Source: Candidatus Martarchaeota archaeon (GTDB taxonomy: Archaea > Thermoproteota > Thermoprotei_A > Marsarchaeales > Marsarchaeaceae). From it: 54,200 bases of DNA. The notes below the pieces were generated by a model. The model did not search any database. It saw only the letters and a program-made list of their open reading frames with translations, and was not told the DNA's origin. How positions within the stretch are numbered: position 1 is the first letter of the stretch; each line of letters begins with the position of its first letter. A program made the translations under genes and the position numbers. Shown here piece by piece: positions 18,420 to 28,633 of the stretch. The stretch spans positions 32,226 to 86,425 of the forward strand of contig JAMDBQ010000007.1 in the NCBI GenBank assembly GCA_023487445.1. Reading direction: 5' to 3'.

Positions 18420-20660
18420 TCACTCCAGAAGGTCATCTGGCTTGGGTATATCCTTGGGTAAGCCTTTCCTTTCCCTTATCTTCTGAACCGTTGCTAGTAG
18501 AAGTGAATCGGGAAGCGGCGCCCACCTCGCGAACTCGAGCCCCCAGAACGCTTTGCCGGCGGTGGCGCTCCTCAACTCCGTTGATAGGTTGAAGGTCTCG
18601 CTTACAGGTATCTCCATCACCATCCTCATGTTTGAGCCCACTTGGTTGACCTCTATTATTCTTCCCCTTTTCTGGGCAGCTATCCGGTTGATGTTGCTCA
18701 CGTACTCCGCGGGCACACGCACATCTAGCTTCAGGAGCGGTTCAAGGAGGGTTGGCTTGGCGTAGAGTATTCCTGCTTGGATCGCGTTTTTGGTGGCAGG
18801 CATAACCTGTGCGGGGCCCCTATGCGCAGGGTCCTCGTGTATAGTCGCGTCGTCAAGGGTGATCTTCAAGCCTCTAACGGGTTCCTGAGCTAGTGGGCCT
18901 GCCTCAGTGGCCCACCTGAATCCCTGAATTATTGTGTCCTGAATCTCCTGAAGGTGCTGGATACCCTTGGTAGCGTCCACGAGTATGTTGAGCCTTTCGT
19001 CTATTGCCCAGATGTTCCTTGCCTGATCTGTTTCCCAACCTGCCTTTTCACGGAGGAGTTTGGCCCTCTCTCTGAAATCTTGGTTCTCGTTTACCTCGCC
19101 TGACTGTATGAGCCCGATAGTGGATGAATCCAGCGGTTCGACAATCATCTTGAACCTGTTGTGCTTGTTCGGCGACTTGCCTTCTACGGGCCCCGCCTTT
19201 TCCCTTATGGTTTCACGATATACAACAATCGGAGGACTCGTTATCACCTCAAACCCCTTTTCCTGCAACTCGTAGAGCACGATCTCTAGGTGAAGCTGAC
19301 CCATTCCCGAGATTAGGTATTCACCGGTTTCTTCGTTTATTCTGAGCTGCAGGTTCGGGTCCTCTATACTCATCTTTCTCAACGCGTCTATGAAACGCGG
19401 TAGATCACGGCTGTTCTTCGGCTCTATCGCTATCGTAACAACAGGTTCAGAAACGTATCTCAGCCTCTCAAAACCGACCGTCTGATCCTTGAGCGAGGGG
19501 TCAACAACTGTTTCGCCGGCCCTAGCCTGTTCTAGGCCGAGTAACGCGACAATGTTGCCCGCCGGTATCTCGTCCGCAACCTCTCTACTCTGGCCCATAA
19601 ATAGACCCACCTGTAATACGCGGGCGGTGGTTTTGGCGGACGCCAGATACACTTCCTGACCCGTCTTAACCTTGCCACTGAATATTCTGCCGGTGGCCAC
19701 TAGTCCGGCGTGTGGGTCGACTACTACGTTGTTCATCGCGATCAGAAGCGGTCCGGATGGATCGCAGTCGAGCATGGCTTTCGCGAGAGGTGAGCTCACA
19801 TCACCCTTCCATATCCTCGGTATCCTGTACTTCTGCGCCTCTAATGGGCTCGGGAAATGTTCTACAGCCATGTTGAGAATAGTCTCGTGTAACGGAAAGT
19901 TTTCTACGAGCTTTGTTATGTCTCCGGATGTATAGGCGCTAACTATGTCGGTGAACTTCAGCCCCTTGGCATCTGCTATAGGTATGTTGAAGCCCCACTT
20001 GTCTTTAGCTGCACCAAAAGCAACCTGCCCCTTCTTCATATTTACCTTCCATTTCTCCCTGAATTCGGGGTCGGCGTTATTTTCGATAAGTGTGTTAAAG
20101 TCACGCACGGTGCTCACAAGTTTCTCCTGCACCTCCTGTGGTGAAAGCCGCAGTTCCTTAACCAGCCTATCTATCTTGTTTATGTAGAAAAGTGGCCGCA
20201 CCCTTTCTTCAAGCGCCTGCCTTGTAACAGTTTCAGTCTGCGTCATAACTCCCTCAACACTGTCAACCACAACTACGGCTCCGTCCATGACACGTAGTGA
20301 ACGCGTTACCTTCCCTGTGAAGTCGACGTGACCCGGTGTGTCTATCATGTTTATCACGTATTGCTGATTGTTAAATTCGTGTAGGAGGCTGACGTTTGCA
20401 GCCTTAACCGTCATCTGCCTCTTCTGCTCGATTTCCAGATAATCCATGGCCAAGGCGGTGCCCGCAACCTTCGGTGAAATTATACCCGCCGCCAAGAGCA
20501 AGTTGTCAGAAAGGGTTGTCTTGCCGTGGTCTACGTGTGCAATAACACCCATGTTTCTGATGTTGTTGGTGTTACGCATCAGCGAAATCAGGTCTTCCGT
20601 TTGCTTGTACTTTGGCACAAAAACACCTTCTTCTACTTGGTTTGTCACCGAGGGCTTCAT
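18420..20660 (-). CDS. fusA: Translation elongation factor EF-2
   Basis: NMGVIAHVDHGKTTLSDNLLLAAG; DTPGHVDFTGKVTRSLRVMDGAVVVVD; DDATIHEDPAHRGPAQVMPA. Confidence 0.98.
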   Translation of the reverse strand: MKPSVTNQVEEGVFVPKYKQTEDLISLMRNTNNIRNMGVIAHVDHGKTTLSDNLLLAAGIISPKVAGTALAMDYLEIEQKRQMTVKAANVSLLHEFNNQQYVINMIDTPGHVDFTGKVTRSLRVMDGAVVVVDSVEGVMTQTETVTRQALEERVRPLFYINKIDRLVKELRLSPQEVQEKLVSTVRDFNTLIENNADPEFREKWKVNMKKGQVAFGAAKDKWGFNIPIADAKGLKFTDIVSAYTSGDITKLVENFPLHETILNMAVEHFPSPLEAQKYRIPRIWKGDVSSPLAKAMLDCDPSGPLLIAMNNVVVDPHAGLVATGRIFSGKVKTGQEVYLASAKTTARVLQVGLFMGQSREVADEIPAGNIVALLGLEQARAGETVVDPSLKDQTVGFERLRYVSEPVVTIAIEPKNSRDLPRFIDALRKMSIEDPNLQLRINEETGEYLISGMGQLHLEIVLYELQEKGFEVITSPPIVVYRETIREKAGPVEGKSPNKHNRFKMIVEPLDSSTIGLIQSGEVNENQDFRERAKLLREKAGWETDQARNIWAIDERLNILVDATKGIQHLQEIQDTIIQGFRWATEAGPLAQEPVRGLKITLDDATIHEDPAHRGPAQVMPATKNAIQAGILYAKPTLLEPLLKLDVRVPAEYVSNINRIAAQKRGRIIEVNQVGSNMRMVMEIPVSETFNLSTELRSATAGKAFWGLEFARWAPLPDSLLLATVQKIRERKGLPKDIPKPDDLLE

Positions 20661-20841
20661 GCTTAAGCCTTACGAATACTTCTCGCGCACCCATGATTGG
20701 GGGGTTCCGGTTATCTTGGACGTCGCAGGCGGCGGGATTCTCAGCGACCTGCACCATGTTAAGCCGATTGACACTAAACGCCAAACGGCTTAGTTGATCA
20801 CAGCTGAGGTTACTGACGTGTGGTTCTGAGCCAATAGGGAT

Positions 20842-21597
20842 TTATGGTAGGGTAAGCGGTGAATGATGTAGTAGTGCCGCGATAGATAGCGCAAGGGTTA
20901 AACTTAGCGTCGACATAGCAACGAGCCAGTCAAAATACTTCATGCTTATGGAGTGGTAGGCAGTAGGTTCTTTACTAGCCCCGAAGCACCTCGATTCAAG
21001 TGCCTCTGCAACCTGATCTATCCTCATAATTGCGTTTATTAGAAGAGGCACCATAATGGGTAGGTAATTCCTTACCCTCTTAAAGAATCCCCCTTTATCA
21101 AGCTCTAGGCCTCTGGACCTCTGACTTGCCGTGATGGAGTCTATCTCCGCCGCCATTGTGGGGAGAAACCTAAGCGCCATGTTGAAGGCGAGAGCAAAGG
21201 TGTCTGGAGCTCCTATTCTCTTCAGAGCGGCGGATACGTCATCTGGACTTGTAGTCTGTGCAAGAATGGAAAACAGCTCTATAAAGATCAGGAACCTTTC
21301 AACTATATACAGCGACTCATCCAGCGATCTCAGGAAATAGTAGTTGATTGCGAAAAGCAGTACCGCGAATAGAAGGGATGAACGCATGAGCCGTATAACG
21401 GCTCCTCTCAGACCTACATAGGTAGCAACAGCAAAGAAGACCGCCGCCACAGCGGCATACGTAACCACGCCCTCAACCAAAAAAGTGAATATGATGGCCA
21501 AACATACACCGATTACAAGCTTCGTTCTGGGATCTAGTTTGTGAAGCGGTGTATCTCCGCGTCTGTACCCTAATGATCTAAGATAGCTCAAGGACAT
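20842..21597 (-). CDS. ECF transporter transmembrane T component (EcfT/CbiQ family)
   Basis: YRRGDTPLHKLDPRTKL; ASQRSRGLEL; MVPLLINAIMRIDQVAEALESRCFG. Confidence 0.93.
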   Translation of the reverse strand: MSLSYLRSLGYRRGDTPLHKLDPRTKLVIGVCLAIIFTFLVEGVVTYAAVAAVFFAVATYVGLRGAVIRLMRSSLLFAVLLFAINYYFLRSLDESLYIVERFLIFIELFSILAQTTSPDDVSAALKRIGAPDTFALAFNMALRFLPTMAAEIDSITASQRSRGLELDKGGFFKRVRNYLPIMVPLLINAIMRIDQVAEALESRCFGASKEPTAYHSISMKYFDWLVAMSTLSLTLALSIAALLHHSPLTLP

Positions 21598-22403
21598 AGC
21601 CTCCTCACAAGAAGCCTAACAGATTCATCACACCCGTTCTCCAGACCTAGGCCATGTTTAGCGAGATAGTTACTCAATATGTAGCTGTCAGGTGTGATCA
21701 GATTCGACTTGCTGACGATCTGCTCATTTGCAAGAATTTCCTGAGGTTTACCTGAAGCAACTACGCCGCCCCTGTTTAACACGACCAGCTTATCGAAGTA
21801 TTTCGATGCAAATTCCATGTCGTGCGTAACTGCGATCACAGTGTTTCCTGCACCGCAGTATTCTCTGATAATGGAACCTATCGCCTTTCTGTTTCCAAGG
21901 TCCTGCGCCACAGTCGGTTCATCAAGCACCAGAACGCTGGGCGCATACACGAGGATTGACGCTATACTTAGCCTCTTCCTTTCTCCTGAGCTAAGCGTGA
22001 AGGGTGAGCGGAGATTTTGTTTCTCCAAACCGGTTCTCGAGAGCGCGTAGTCAACCATCTCCTTCCACCTCTCATGTGGGTACCCGAAGTTCTTAAGCGC
22101 GAAAGCCACCTCGTCTTCGACGGTTTCAGCGAATATTTGATGTGATGGATTCTGAAAGACTATACCTACATTTCTAGCTAGCTTCGCCACTGACGCAGCG
22201 ATTGTATCTACACCGTCCACCATCACCGAACCGGAGACTGGCTTCAGCAGACCATTACACAGTTTGACCAAGGTGGATTTTCCGGCTCCGTTAGAACCCA
22301 CTATAGCGGTCGCCCGTCGAGGCTCAATGGTCAGCGACACGTCGACAAGTGCATCTGATTTAGCACCAGGATACCTATAGTATACATTTCTAAACGTGAT
22401 CAC
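21588..22403 (-). CDS. ECF transporter ATP-binding protein (EcfA)
   Basis: GSNGAGKSTLVKLCNGLL; LSSGERKRLSIASILVYAPSVLVLDEPTVAQD. Confidence 0.95.
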   Translation of the reverse strand: MITFRNVYYRYPGAKSDALVDVSLTIEPRRATAIVGSNGAGKSTLVKLCNGLLKPVSGSVMVDGVDTIAASVAKLARNVGIVFQNPSHQIFAETVEDEVAFALKNFGYPHERWKEMVDYALSRTGLEKQNLRSPFTLSSGERKRLSIASILVYAPSVLVLDEPTVAQDLGNRKAIGSIIREYCGAGNTVIAVTHDMEFASKYFDKLVVLNRGGVVASGKPQEILANEQIVSKSNLITPDSYILSNYLAKHGLGLENGCDESVRLLVRRLCP

Positions 22404-23244
22404 AGGTGTAATCGCCCTCCTCTAGAGCCATCAATGCTGCGGACAAGCTATTTCGCTTAGTGAGGATGAGCCCAGATTCGCGCAGTCCCTTTGTGAACAC
22501 GTTGTAAATTGGTTGCTCAACACCTATTTTTTCAACCACGGGGTCGATCAGCGCGTTCTCAACGGCTCCGTCGCGGATAACCCTTCCTTCATTCATTACA
22601 ATCGCCCTGTCTATAAGGGGAGCTATCTGCTCCAGTCTATGCTCCACTACGATTATGGTTATCCCGGCGTCGTTGAGCATAGTTAGTAGCTTTATTAGGT
22701 CATACGAGGATTGGGGGTCAAGGTTTGCAGATGGTTCATCCAAAGCCAATACCGATGGTTTGAGAGCGAGCACCGAAGCGACTGCAACCTTCTGCTGTTC
22801 TCCACCACTTAGTTCGTCTGGTGAACGGTCCCTCAGGTGAGGGATGCCGACTTGCTGTAAACTCCATTCCACCCGTGATTTAATTTCGGGCAGTGGCAGA
22901 CCCAGATTTGATGGCCCGAAGGCTATTTCCTGTTCTACGCTAGATGAGACAAGCATTGATTCAGGATCCGGGAACACGAGGCCGATGCGTTGGGAGAGTT
23001 GTGGCACACTTGACGACTGCGTGTCGAGACCCATCACCTCAACCCTTCCTTCTAAAACGCCGTCATAGAAGTGTGGAATAAGCCCATTCATACACCTTAG
23101 GAGTGTGGATTTCCCGCAGCCGCTGGGACCTGTCACCAAAACAAATTCTCCCTTATCGATTCTTAGGCTCACATCGTTCAGGCTCGGTCCGCTGGAGCCC
23201 GCGTATCTGAAGGACACATGCTCGAAGCTCACGACGCCAACCAT
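22390..23244 (-). CDS. ECF transporter ATP-binding protein (EcfA)
   Basis: GPSGCGKSTLLRCMNGLIPH; LSGGEQQKVAVASVLALKPSVLALDEPSANLDP. Confidence 0.95.
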   Translation of the reverse strand: MVGVVSFEHVSFRYAGSSGPSLNDVSLRIDKGEFVLVTGPSGCGKSTLLRCMNGLIPHFYDGVLEGRVEVMGLDTQSSSVPQLSQRIGLVFPDPESMLVSSSVEQEIAFGPSNLGLPLPEIKSRVEWSLQQVGIPHLRDRSPDELSGGEQQKVAVASVLALKPSVLALDEPSANLDPQSSYDLIKLLTMLNDAGITIIVVEHRLEQIAPLIDRAIVMNEGRVIRDGAVENALIDPVVEKIGVEQPIYNVFTKGLRESGLILTKRNSLSAALMALEEGDYTCDHV

Positions 23245-23479
23245 ATGTTTTCACTGATAATATACTCGGTTTAAGGTGTTGCCAGCCATTTAGTGGTAGC
23301 AACCAAAGCTAAGTAAAGCCAATGGCCACTCAAACCATTTGGCGTCTTAAACGAATAGATGGGTCCAGTGCGTGGCGTTGTGGTTGAAAGTACGTGCCCA
23401 CCCCCCGCAGACACACCTTAGAGAATAGCTTAAGCTGAGCCACTACGCTAGTTTGGGTGTGTGGGAGGCGCTGCTTCGC

Positions 23480-23821
23480 CTAACTTTCCTCGTCGGATTC
23501 AAGTTTCGGCTGAACAAAACTTGCCTTTCTGACGCGTTCAAGTTCGGCTCGTAGTGCTGACTCCTGCGATTGATACAGTGCCAGACGTTCGGATATATCA
23601 GCCTTATACTTTTCAAGGCTTGAGACAACATCTTGTCCTGTTGTCTTGTATAGCACTGGGCCAGTTGACCTATATATTTCGGTTCCCTCTGCAAGTGACT
23701 TGACCTCGTTTACAACCCTTTCAGTTTCCTTTATTTCAAGTTCTATCCGCTGCCTTTCCGCAACAACCACTTTGAGCTGTTCTTGCAGCCGGGCGATCTG
23801 TGTAGCTTTATCTGAACTCAA
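23480..23821 (-). CDS. pfdB: Prefoldin beta subunit
   Basis: ARLQEQLKVVVAERQRIELEIKETERVVNEVKSL..EIYRSTGPVLYKTTGQDVVSSLEKY. Confidence 0.92.
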   Translation of the reverse strand: MSSDKATQIARLQEQLKVVVAERQRIELEIKETERVVNEVKSLAEGTEIYRSTGPVLYKTTGQDVVSSLEKYKADISERLALYQSQESALRAELERVRKASFVQPKLESDEES

Positions 23822-24062
23822 CTAACTCACCATACACGGACGAGGCTACACCTAGCCACGAACACAAAGTGTTAACCGCCGCCCGTGCCTCGGAAATAGT
23901 TGGGGCGTCTATATAAACACATACAGTTCTGCCGTCGATGTCGGCTGTCACGCTGGTAGTCCGTCTGGGCCATGATTGTATCTCGGGACTGATGCTGCGA
24001 AGTACCACCCTTGCCTCCTGTTTGTCACCAGCCGTGTAGGTGAGCTCGGCTTTTATGTGCAT
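23808..24062 (-). CDS. pcc1: KEOPS subunit Pcc1-like
   Basis: 84 aa; MHIKAELTYTAGDKQEARVVLRSISPEIQSWPRRTTSVTADIDGRTVCVYIDAPTISEARAAVNTLCSWLG; operon context. Confidence 0.8.
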   Translation of the reverse strand: MHIKAELTYTAGDKQEARVVLRSISPEIQSWPRRTTSVTADIDGRTVCVYIDAPTISEARAAVNTLCSWLGVASSVYGELVEFR

Positions 24063-24066
24063 TTAA

Positions 24067-24546
24067 TCAGCGCCTGAAGTGGAAGCTGACACACTTTACT
24101 CCTTTCAGCTCAACCGACACTGTTTCCCTGTTATCCTTTTCCTCAATTAGAACCTGCGCCTGCCCACGGCCAGCAGAAGCAGGAAGACCCTCAAGGAAAA
24201 GCCTCATTTGCTCAGCCATGTTGGTGGATGCTCTTTTGGAGGGTACGTTGATTTTGCCGATGTCCGACGAGTCCACCAATCGCCTCGTAGTCTTTTCAAG
24301 TGTGACACCGTCGAATCCAATTCTCTTCTCGCCGACTACTGAATCCCAGACAGAAAATCCGGCTGGGTTTCCATGCCTCTCATATACTAAGATTATAGCA
24401 GCTCCTTGAGAGACACCGATTTGTCTTAGCGCAGCAAGAGAGGTTTTCCCACGGGAAACCTTCACGCCATTAGGTGTGAGACCCGACATGACCGCAGCTA
24501 GCGACCTAGATCTTGGTGATGGAGACCTTGAGGTAGTATAGATCAC
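24067..24546 (-). CDS. Brix-domain ribosome biogenesis protein (Imp4-like)
   Basis: VIYTTSRSPSPRSRSLAAVMSG...; GTG start at 24546 overlapping the 3' end of L37Ae. Confidence 0.82.
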   Translation of the reverse strand: MIYTTSRSPSPRSRSLAAVMSGLTPNGVKVSRGKTSLAALRQIGVSQGAAIILVYERHGNPAGFSVWDSVVGEKRIGFDGVTLEKTTRRLVDSSDIGKINVPSKRASTNMAEQMRLFLEGLPASAGRGQAQVLIEEKDNRETVSVELKGVKCVSFHFRR

Positions 24547-24568
24547 CCTGTTGTACCGCAACCTACGC

Positions 24569-24790
24569 TCACGACTTGGGTGTATGAGCCGGCCCTGCAT
24601 ATGTGTAGCCACATGAGGGACACTCCCAAACACCTACTGAAATCCTGCGCATAAGTACGCTCTTTCCGCACCCTGCACACACCGTTCTTGAATGCCTTTC
24701 GCTAAGGATCTTCAGAACCCTCTTACGTACGGTGGACCCATATCTCGAACCGTATCTACCGGCTTCTTTAACACGCTTGGTGTGACCCAT
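24569..24790 (-). CDS. rpl37ae: Ribosomal protein L37Ae
   Basis: GRYGSRYGSTVRKRVLKI..CAGCGKSVLMRRISVGVWECPSCGYTYAG. Confidence 0.97.
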   Translation of the reverse strand: MGHTKRVKEAGRYGSRYGSTVRKRVLKILSERHSRTVCAGCGKSVLMRRISVGVWECPSCGYTYAGPAHTPKS

Positions 24791-25620
24791 CAGTGTTTAC
24801 CTCCGCCATTCCTAGAACTCTTCACGTGTTCCCTTAGTTCGTTTCCTTTTTGGTAGCAGAGATCATATATCTTCATTACCTCATCCACGTCGAGGGTTCC
24901 GCTTCCGCTCTTTTGAATGGACGCCACTACACCCGACTCAATCGTAGTCATGGTAACCTTTACATCTGAAAGCGTTTCCTCGTAGAGGCTGGGATCAACC
25001 AGCAAATATTCACCTATCTTTGCAACCGTGACGGGTACGGGTAGCTGAGTGAGTGGAACGGGTTTCCTTTCTTCGAGTGTAATCACCTTGGAATCCTCAA
25101 CACGTGTCTCGGGTAGTGTCGAATGGCTTACAGCAGCCAGAGCTGCGAGACCGGCGGTATCCACTATGTTGCCATCGTGGTCCATGGCGTTTATGTCAAC
25201 GTATACAATCCATACCTTTTGCCCGGGTATAACACACAGTTTATCGTATGAAATCGACTTTGACTCTCTAAGCCCGCGGTCTATTATCCTCGACATCTCG
25301 ATCGCACTCTCATCCGGTGGACCCGGTTCGAAAGAAGGTGACGCATGCGGGAGAAGCTCGAGGTTGACCGTTAGAACTCCGTCGTTCGGAGTGTCTGGAA
25401 AAGGTTCACCCAGTTCAACCTTTACACCAGCGATGGCCTGAGTATTACCTATCTTTGCAACTGCTGATCCTTCTGGTTTTTCATATATGCTGTGCACTAC
25501 TTCTACCTGTCTGTACTCATCGAGTTTCCTTCCATCCATTCTTTGACCCGTTGATAATAGGCTAAGCAACTCCCTCTGTCTGAATGGTATCGTAGCGTCT
25601 ATGGAACTCAGATTCTCCAA
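24790..25620 (-). CDS. rrp42: Exosome subunit Rrp42
   Basis: RMDGRKLDEYR..; VDINAMDHDGNIVDTAGLAALAA; next to rrp41. Confidence 0.97.
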   Translation of the reverse strand: MENLSSIDATIPFRQRELLSLLSTGQRMDGRKLDEYRQVEVVHSIYEKPEGSAVAKIGNTQAIAGVKVELGEPFPDTPNDGVLTVNLELLPHASPSFEPGPPDESAIEMSRIIDRGLRESKSISYDKLCVIPGQKVWIVYVDINAMDHDGNIVDTAGLAALAAVSHSTLPETRVEDSKVITLEERKPVPLTQLPVPVTVAKIGEYLLVDPSLYEETLSDVKVTMTTIESGVVASIQKSGSGTLDVDEVMKIYDLCYQKGNELREHVKSSRNGGGKH

Positions 25621-25622
25621 TT

Positions 25623-26354
25623 TTATTCTTCCTCCTGCTGGACGGTGGCGCTGTACCTCATCGTCAGTGCCTGTTTTTGCATTTGATAAAGCTGAGAAAT
25701 ACCCTTCCTAGCGACTTCCAATCCCTCCTTCAATTCCTCACCGGTTAGCCTGCCGTTTAGCTGAAGTAAAGTTATTTTGTTAATGTTAGGCATCATAGCC
25801 ACAGGCATGTCGGCCTGACCGTGTTCATCCTCTTCCTCATTGAGGTCGAGCACCACTTTACCCTCGAGTTTGCCTACGGCTACAGCAGTGACAAGGTCCC
25901 TCATAGGTATCCCGGCTTCCGCCAACGCGAGAGAAGCAGCGGTTACCCCTGCGCTTCTTGTTCCAGCGTCAGCTTGCAGCACTTCAATGAACACATCAAT
26001 CACCGTCTTAGGGAATTCTTCAAGTAGAACGGCTGGCTCCAGTGCCTCCCTGATAACCTTAGTCAGTTCTATTTCCCTTCTGCTGGGAGCCGGTGATTTC
26101 CTCTCGGAAGTGGAGAACGGAGCCATGTGGTACCTTGTCCTGAGAACAGCCCTATGCGGTAACGCAAGGTATTTTGGATGCGCTTCTCTTGGACCGTGCA
26201 CAGCCACTATGATCTTTGTCTTACCCTGCTCGATGTACGCAGAGCCCGAGCAATTCTTCAGGAGGCCGACCTCCATCTTCACTTTCCGCATCTCGTCTAT
26301 TCTTCTGCCGTCGGTACGTATTCCGTCTGGACTCAAAAGTATCTGACTACTCAT
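25623..26354 (-). CDS. rrp41: Exosome subunit Rrp41 (catalytic RNase PH-like)
   Basis: [62 protein letters not shown]. Confidence 0.98.
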   Translation of the reverse strand: MSSQILLSPDGIRTDGRRIDEMRKVKMEVGLLKNCSGSAYIEQGKTKIIVAVHGPREAHPKYLALPHRAVLRTRYHMAPFSTSERKSPAPSRREIELTKVIREALEPAVLLEEFPKTVIDVFIEVLQADAGTRSAGVTAASLALAEAGIPMRDLVTAVAVGKLEGKVVLDLNEEEDEHGQADMPVAMMPNINKITLLQLNGRLTGEELKEGLEVARKGISQLYQMQKQALTMRYSATVQQEEE

Positions 26355-26365
26355 TTCTCTATTCC

Positions 26366-27115
26366 CTAACCCTCTCCTTCCGGCTTAGATGTTTCCTGCA
26401 CATTCTGCGTTGATTCAGGTTGCGAACCATTCTTAAAAGCTCTCAGAAATTCCTCAATTCTACTGGTAAGTCCTGAAGTATGTGCTTCTGCCTCTATCTT
26501 TCTGATGAGTTGAACAGCAACCGCTCTCTTCTCCTTATCCTGGGATCTGATCCACACAAAGCCGTTTTGGCCCACGTTTATGTTTACACCTAGCTCTCTG
26601 TTAAGTAACTGAACCATTGAACCCTTCTTTCCTATGATGCGGGGGACCCGCGTGGGTTCAACTGCTATTACTACTCCATCTCGGATGGGGCCGTACTCCC
26701 TGCTTAGTGTGGCGTCTAGTATGGGGGGACGGGATCTGTCAAATTCGGCCACTTCTGCAAACACGTAGTCGCCAACGCTTAGGTACCTTCGGATGTCATC
26801 CAGAACAGGGTTTATCCTCGCAGGGAACCTTCCTGCCGGAAGTGTAGCCTCATAGGGGGCACGAATATCCATGGTCCAGCTACCCATGGATATGTCTGTA
26901 ACTTCACCGATCACCTTGTCTCCTCTGCGTGGGATGTAGGGTCCCCTCAAAGCCTTGACCGATAACACGTTTCCCTCCCTCAGTTCGAATGAACCAAGCA
27001 CGAGTGACCTATACTCGTCGCCGTAAACCCCTACATTATGCTCGGCCCTAAACTTTCCCTTGGCGAGGAGGTCACCCGGTGATACAAGTTGCCTGTGCTC
27101 CACAAATATACTCAT
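26366..27115 (-). CDS. rrp4: Exosome subunit Rrp4 (S1/KH)
   Basis: [44 protein letters not shown]. Confidence 0.97.
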   Translation of the reverse strand: MSIFVEHRQLVSPGDLLAKGKFRAEHNVGVYGDEYRSLVLGSFELREGNVLSVKALRGPYIPRRGDKVIGEVTDISMGSWTMDIRAPYEATLPAGRFPARINPVLDDIRRYLSVGDYVFAEVAEFDRSRPPILDATLSREYGPIRDGVVIAVEPTRVPRIIGKKGSMVQLLNRELGVNINVGQNGFVWIRSQDKEKRAVAVQLIRKIEAEAHTSGLTSRIEEFLRAFKNGSQPESTQNVQETSKPEGEG

Positions 27116-27129
27116 TCTATACCATCGCC

Positions 27130-27822
27130 CTATCTAACAGAAGCCTCCTTTATTTCAGCCTGACCATGTGTCAGAGAATTGACTTTTTCGATTACTTCCG
27201 GCTTCATCCCACCAGGTATCTCGACTGTGACCGTATATGACCCGTCTGTCCCCCAAGATGTGGATTTGACAGACCCCAGCTGAGCGACCTGCCCATACGT
27301 CTTCCTGAAATTGGCCGGAACCTTAATCTCCAAAACAGATATGGATACTTTCAGGGGGAGAATCGTTCTGAGTAATTTCATTGCTTCAAGCGCCTGTTCC
27401 TCAACCGACTTATAGGGGTTGACAGCGAATCGTACCTGCTCAAGAGCCAGTTCTATTCTCGTGGGTGGATGAGGAAGGCCTGTCTTGGGATCTACACAGT
27501 TGCGAGCTATGTATGTTATTATTTGCCTTCTAGTATTCTCTGTCATAGCCTGACGCTGTTGGGCAGTTAGCTGAAGTTCTCCCTGAGTGAGTATTTTGTG
27601 GGCGATAGTGTACGGGTCTTGGGTTCCAAACACCTCCTTCAAGAGATTCTCGGGAGCCCTTAGACCCTTACCCGCGTCCTTGAATATCTCTTCGCTTACA
27701 AGTACGTCAGTCATAGACTTCCTTTTGCCGTTCCTGTACTCCCAGGCTTCATCCGGCTTAACCAGCACTTCGAATCTGTGACCCCTCACTTCGTAGCGGG
27801 CGACAATATACTTGGAACTCAT
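27130..27822 (-). CDS. SBDS family ribosome maturation protein
   Basis: RNGKRKSMTDVLVSEEIFKDAGKGLRAPENLLKEVFGTQDPYTIAHKIL. Confidence 0.97.
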   Translation of the reverse strand: MSSKYIVARYEVRGHRFEVLVKPDEAWEYRNGKRKSMTDVLVSEEIFKDAGKGLRAPENLLKEVFGTQDPYTIAHKILTQGELQLTAQQRQAMTENTRRQIITYIARNCVDPKTGLPHPPTRIELALEQVRFAVNPYKSVEEQALEAMKLLRTILPLKVSISVLEIKVPANFRKTYGQVAQLGSVKSTSWGTDGSYTVTVEIPGGMKPEVIEKVNSLTHGQAEIKEASVR

Positions 27823-27846
27823 TTTGCGGTCTCACCAAACATTACG

Positions 27847-28593
27847 CTATTCAACTTCCTTAAGCAGGGTTTCAAGTTCAGGTACGCTTAACTTTGCAAA
27901 CACCCCAGTAGATGTCCGGATAACTCCTACCTCTATATTTGATGCTTCAATTCTACCCTGCGACTGCTGAGCATCTGCCTGGGCCTTCCGCATGGCCTTC
28001 AACGCAGTAACTGCTGCCTCCTCTATAGTCATTGAGTGGGTGTATTTGTCTTTGAGTTGATCGTTTATTTGTTGATCGAATTGGCCTATCGCTACCGCCT
28101 TGTATCCCGTGTAGGCGCCGCTAGTGTCAGTCATAAAGAGTTTTGGCACCCCCCTGCTCAAACCTCCGATCATCAATGCAACGCCGAATGGCCTTGTTCC
28201 CCCGTGCTGGGTATATGCCTGTAGAATGTCTCCCACGTGTCTAGTGACCAGCTCGACGTCAACATCCTCGTCGTAGGTTAAGCGGTGTATCTGAGAGAAT
28301 GTTCGTGCTTGACCTATCAGGATTCTGGCGTCTGGAGAGAGGCCTGCATACGCCGCTCCTATATGTTTGTCTATAAGCAGGATCTTGTTTGTTGATGTGA
28401 CGTCAACAAGCGGTGAACTGGGTCTCTTCTCAGCAACCATGACTACACCCTCATCCACTCTTACACCTATGGCCGCCCATCCCTTCTTGACTGGCTCCAT
28501 GGCATATTCGACCTGGTATAGTCGGCCATCGGGGGAAAACACTGTTATCGCGCGATCGTAACCCGAAAAATACATGCCGGACACAGCTGTCAC
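27847..28593 (-). CDS. psmA: Proteasome alpha subunit
   Basis: YDRAITVFSPDGRLYQVEYAMEPVKKGWAAIGVR. Confidence 0.98.
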   Translation of the reverse strand: MTAVSGMYFSGYDRAITVFSPDGRLYQVEYAMEPVKKGWAAIGVRVDEGVVMVAEKRPSSPLVDVTSTNKILLIDKHIGAAYAGLSPDARILIGQARTFSQIHRLTYDEDVDVELVTRHVGDILQAYTQHGGTRPFGVALMIGGLSRGVPKLFMTDTSGAYTGYKAVAIGQFDQQINDQLKDKYTHSMTIEEAAVTALKAMRKAQADAQQSQGRIEASNIEVGVIRTSTGVFAKLSVPELETLLKEVE

Positions 28594-28633
28594 TCGGGGG
28601 CTATCACATCACCATCGTATATATAAGCTGGGA

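Noticed and set aside
25840-26346. 168-aa plus-strand ORF opposite rrp41
   Set aside because: Shadow ORF antisense to a clearly conserved exosome gene; Ser/Leu-rich with no family features. Several similar antisense ORFs (e.g. 25049..25441, 10743..11282, 11719..12390) were rejected for the same reason.
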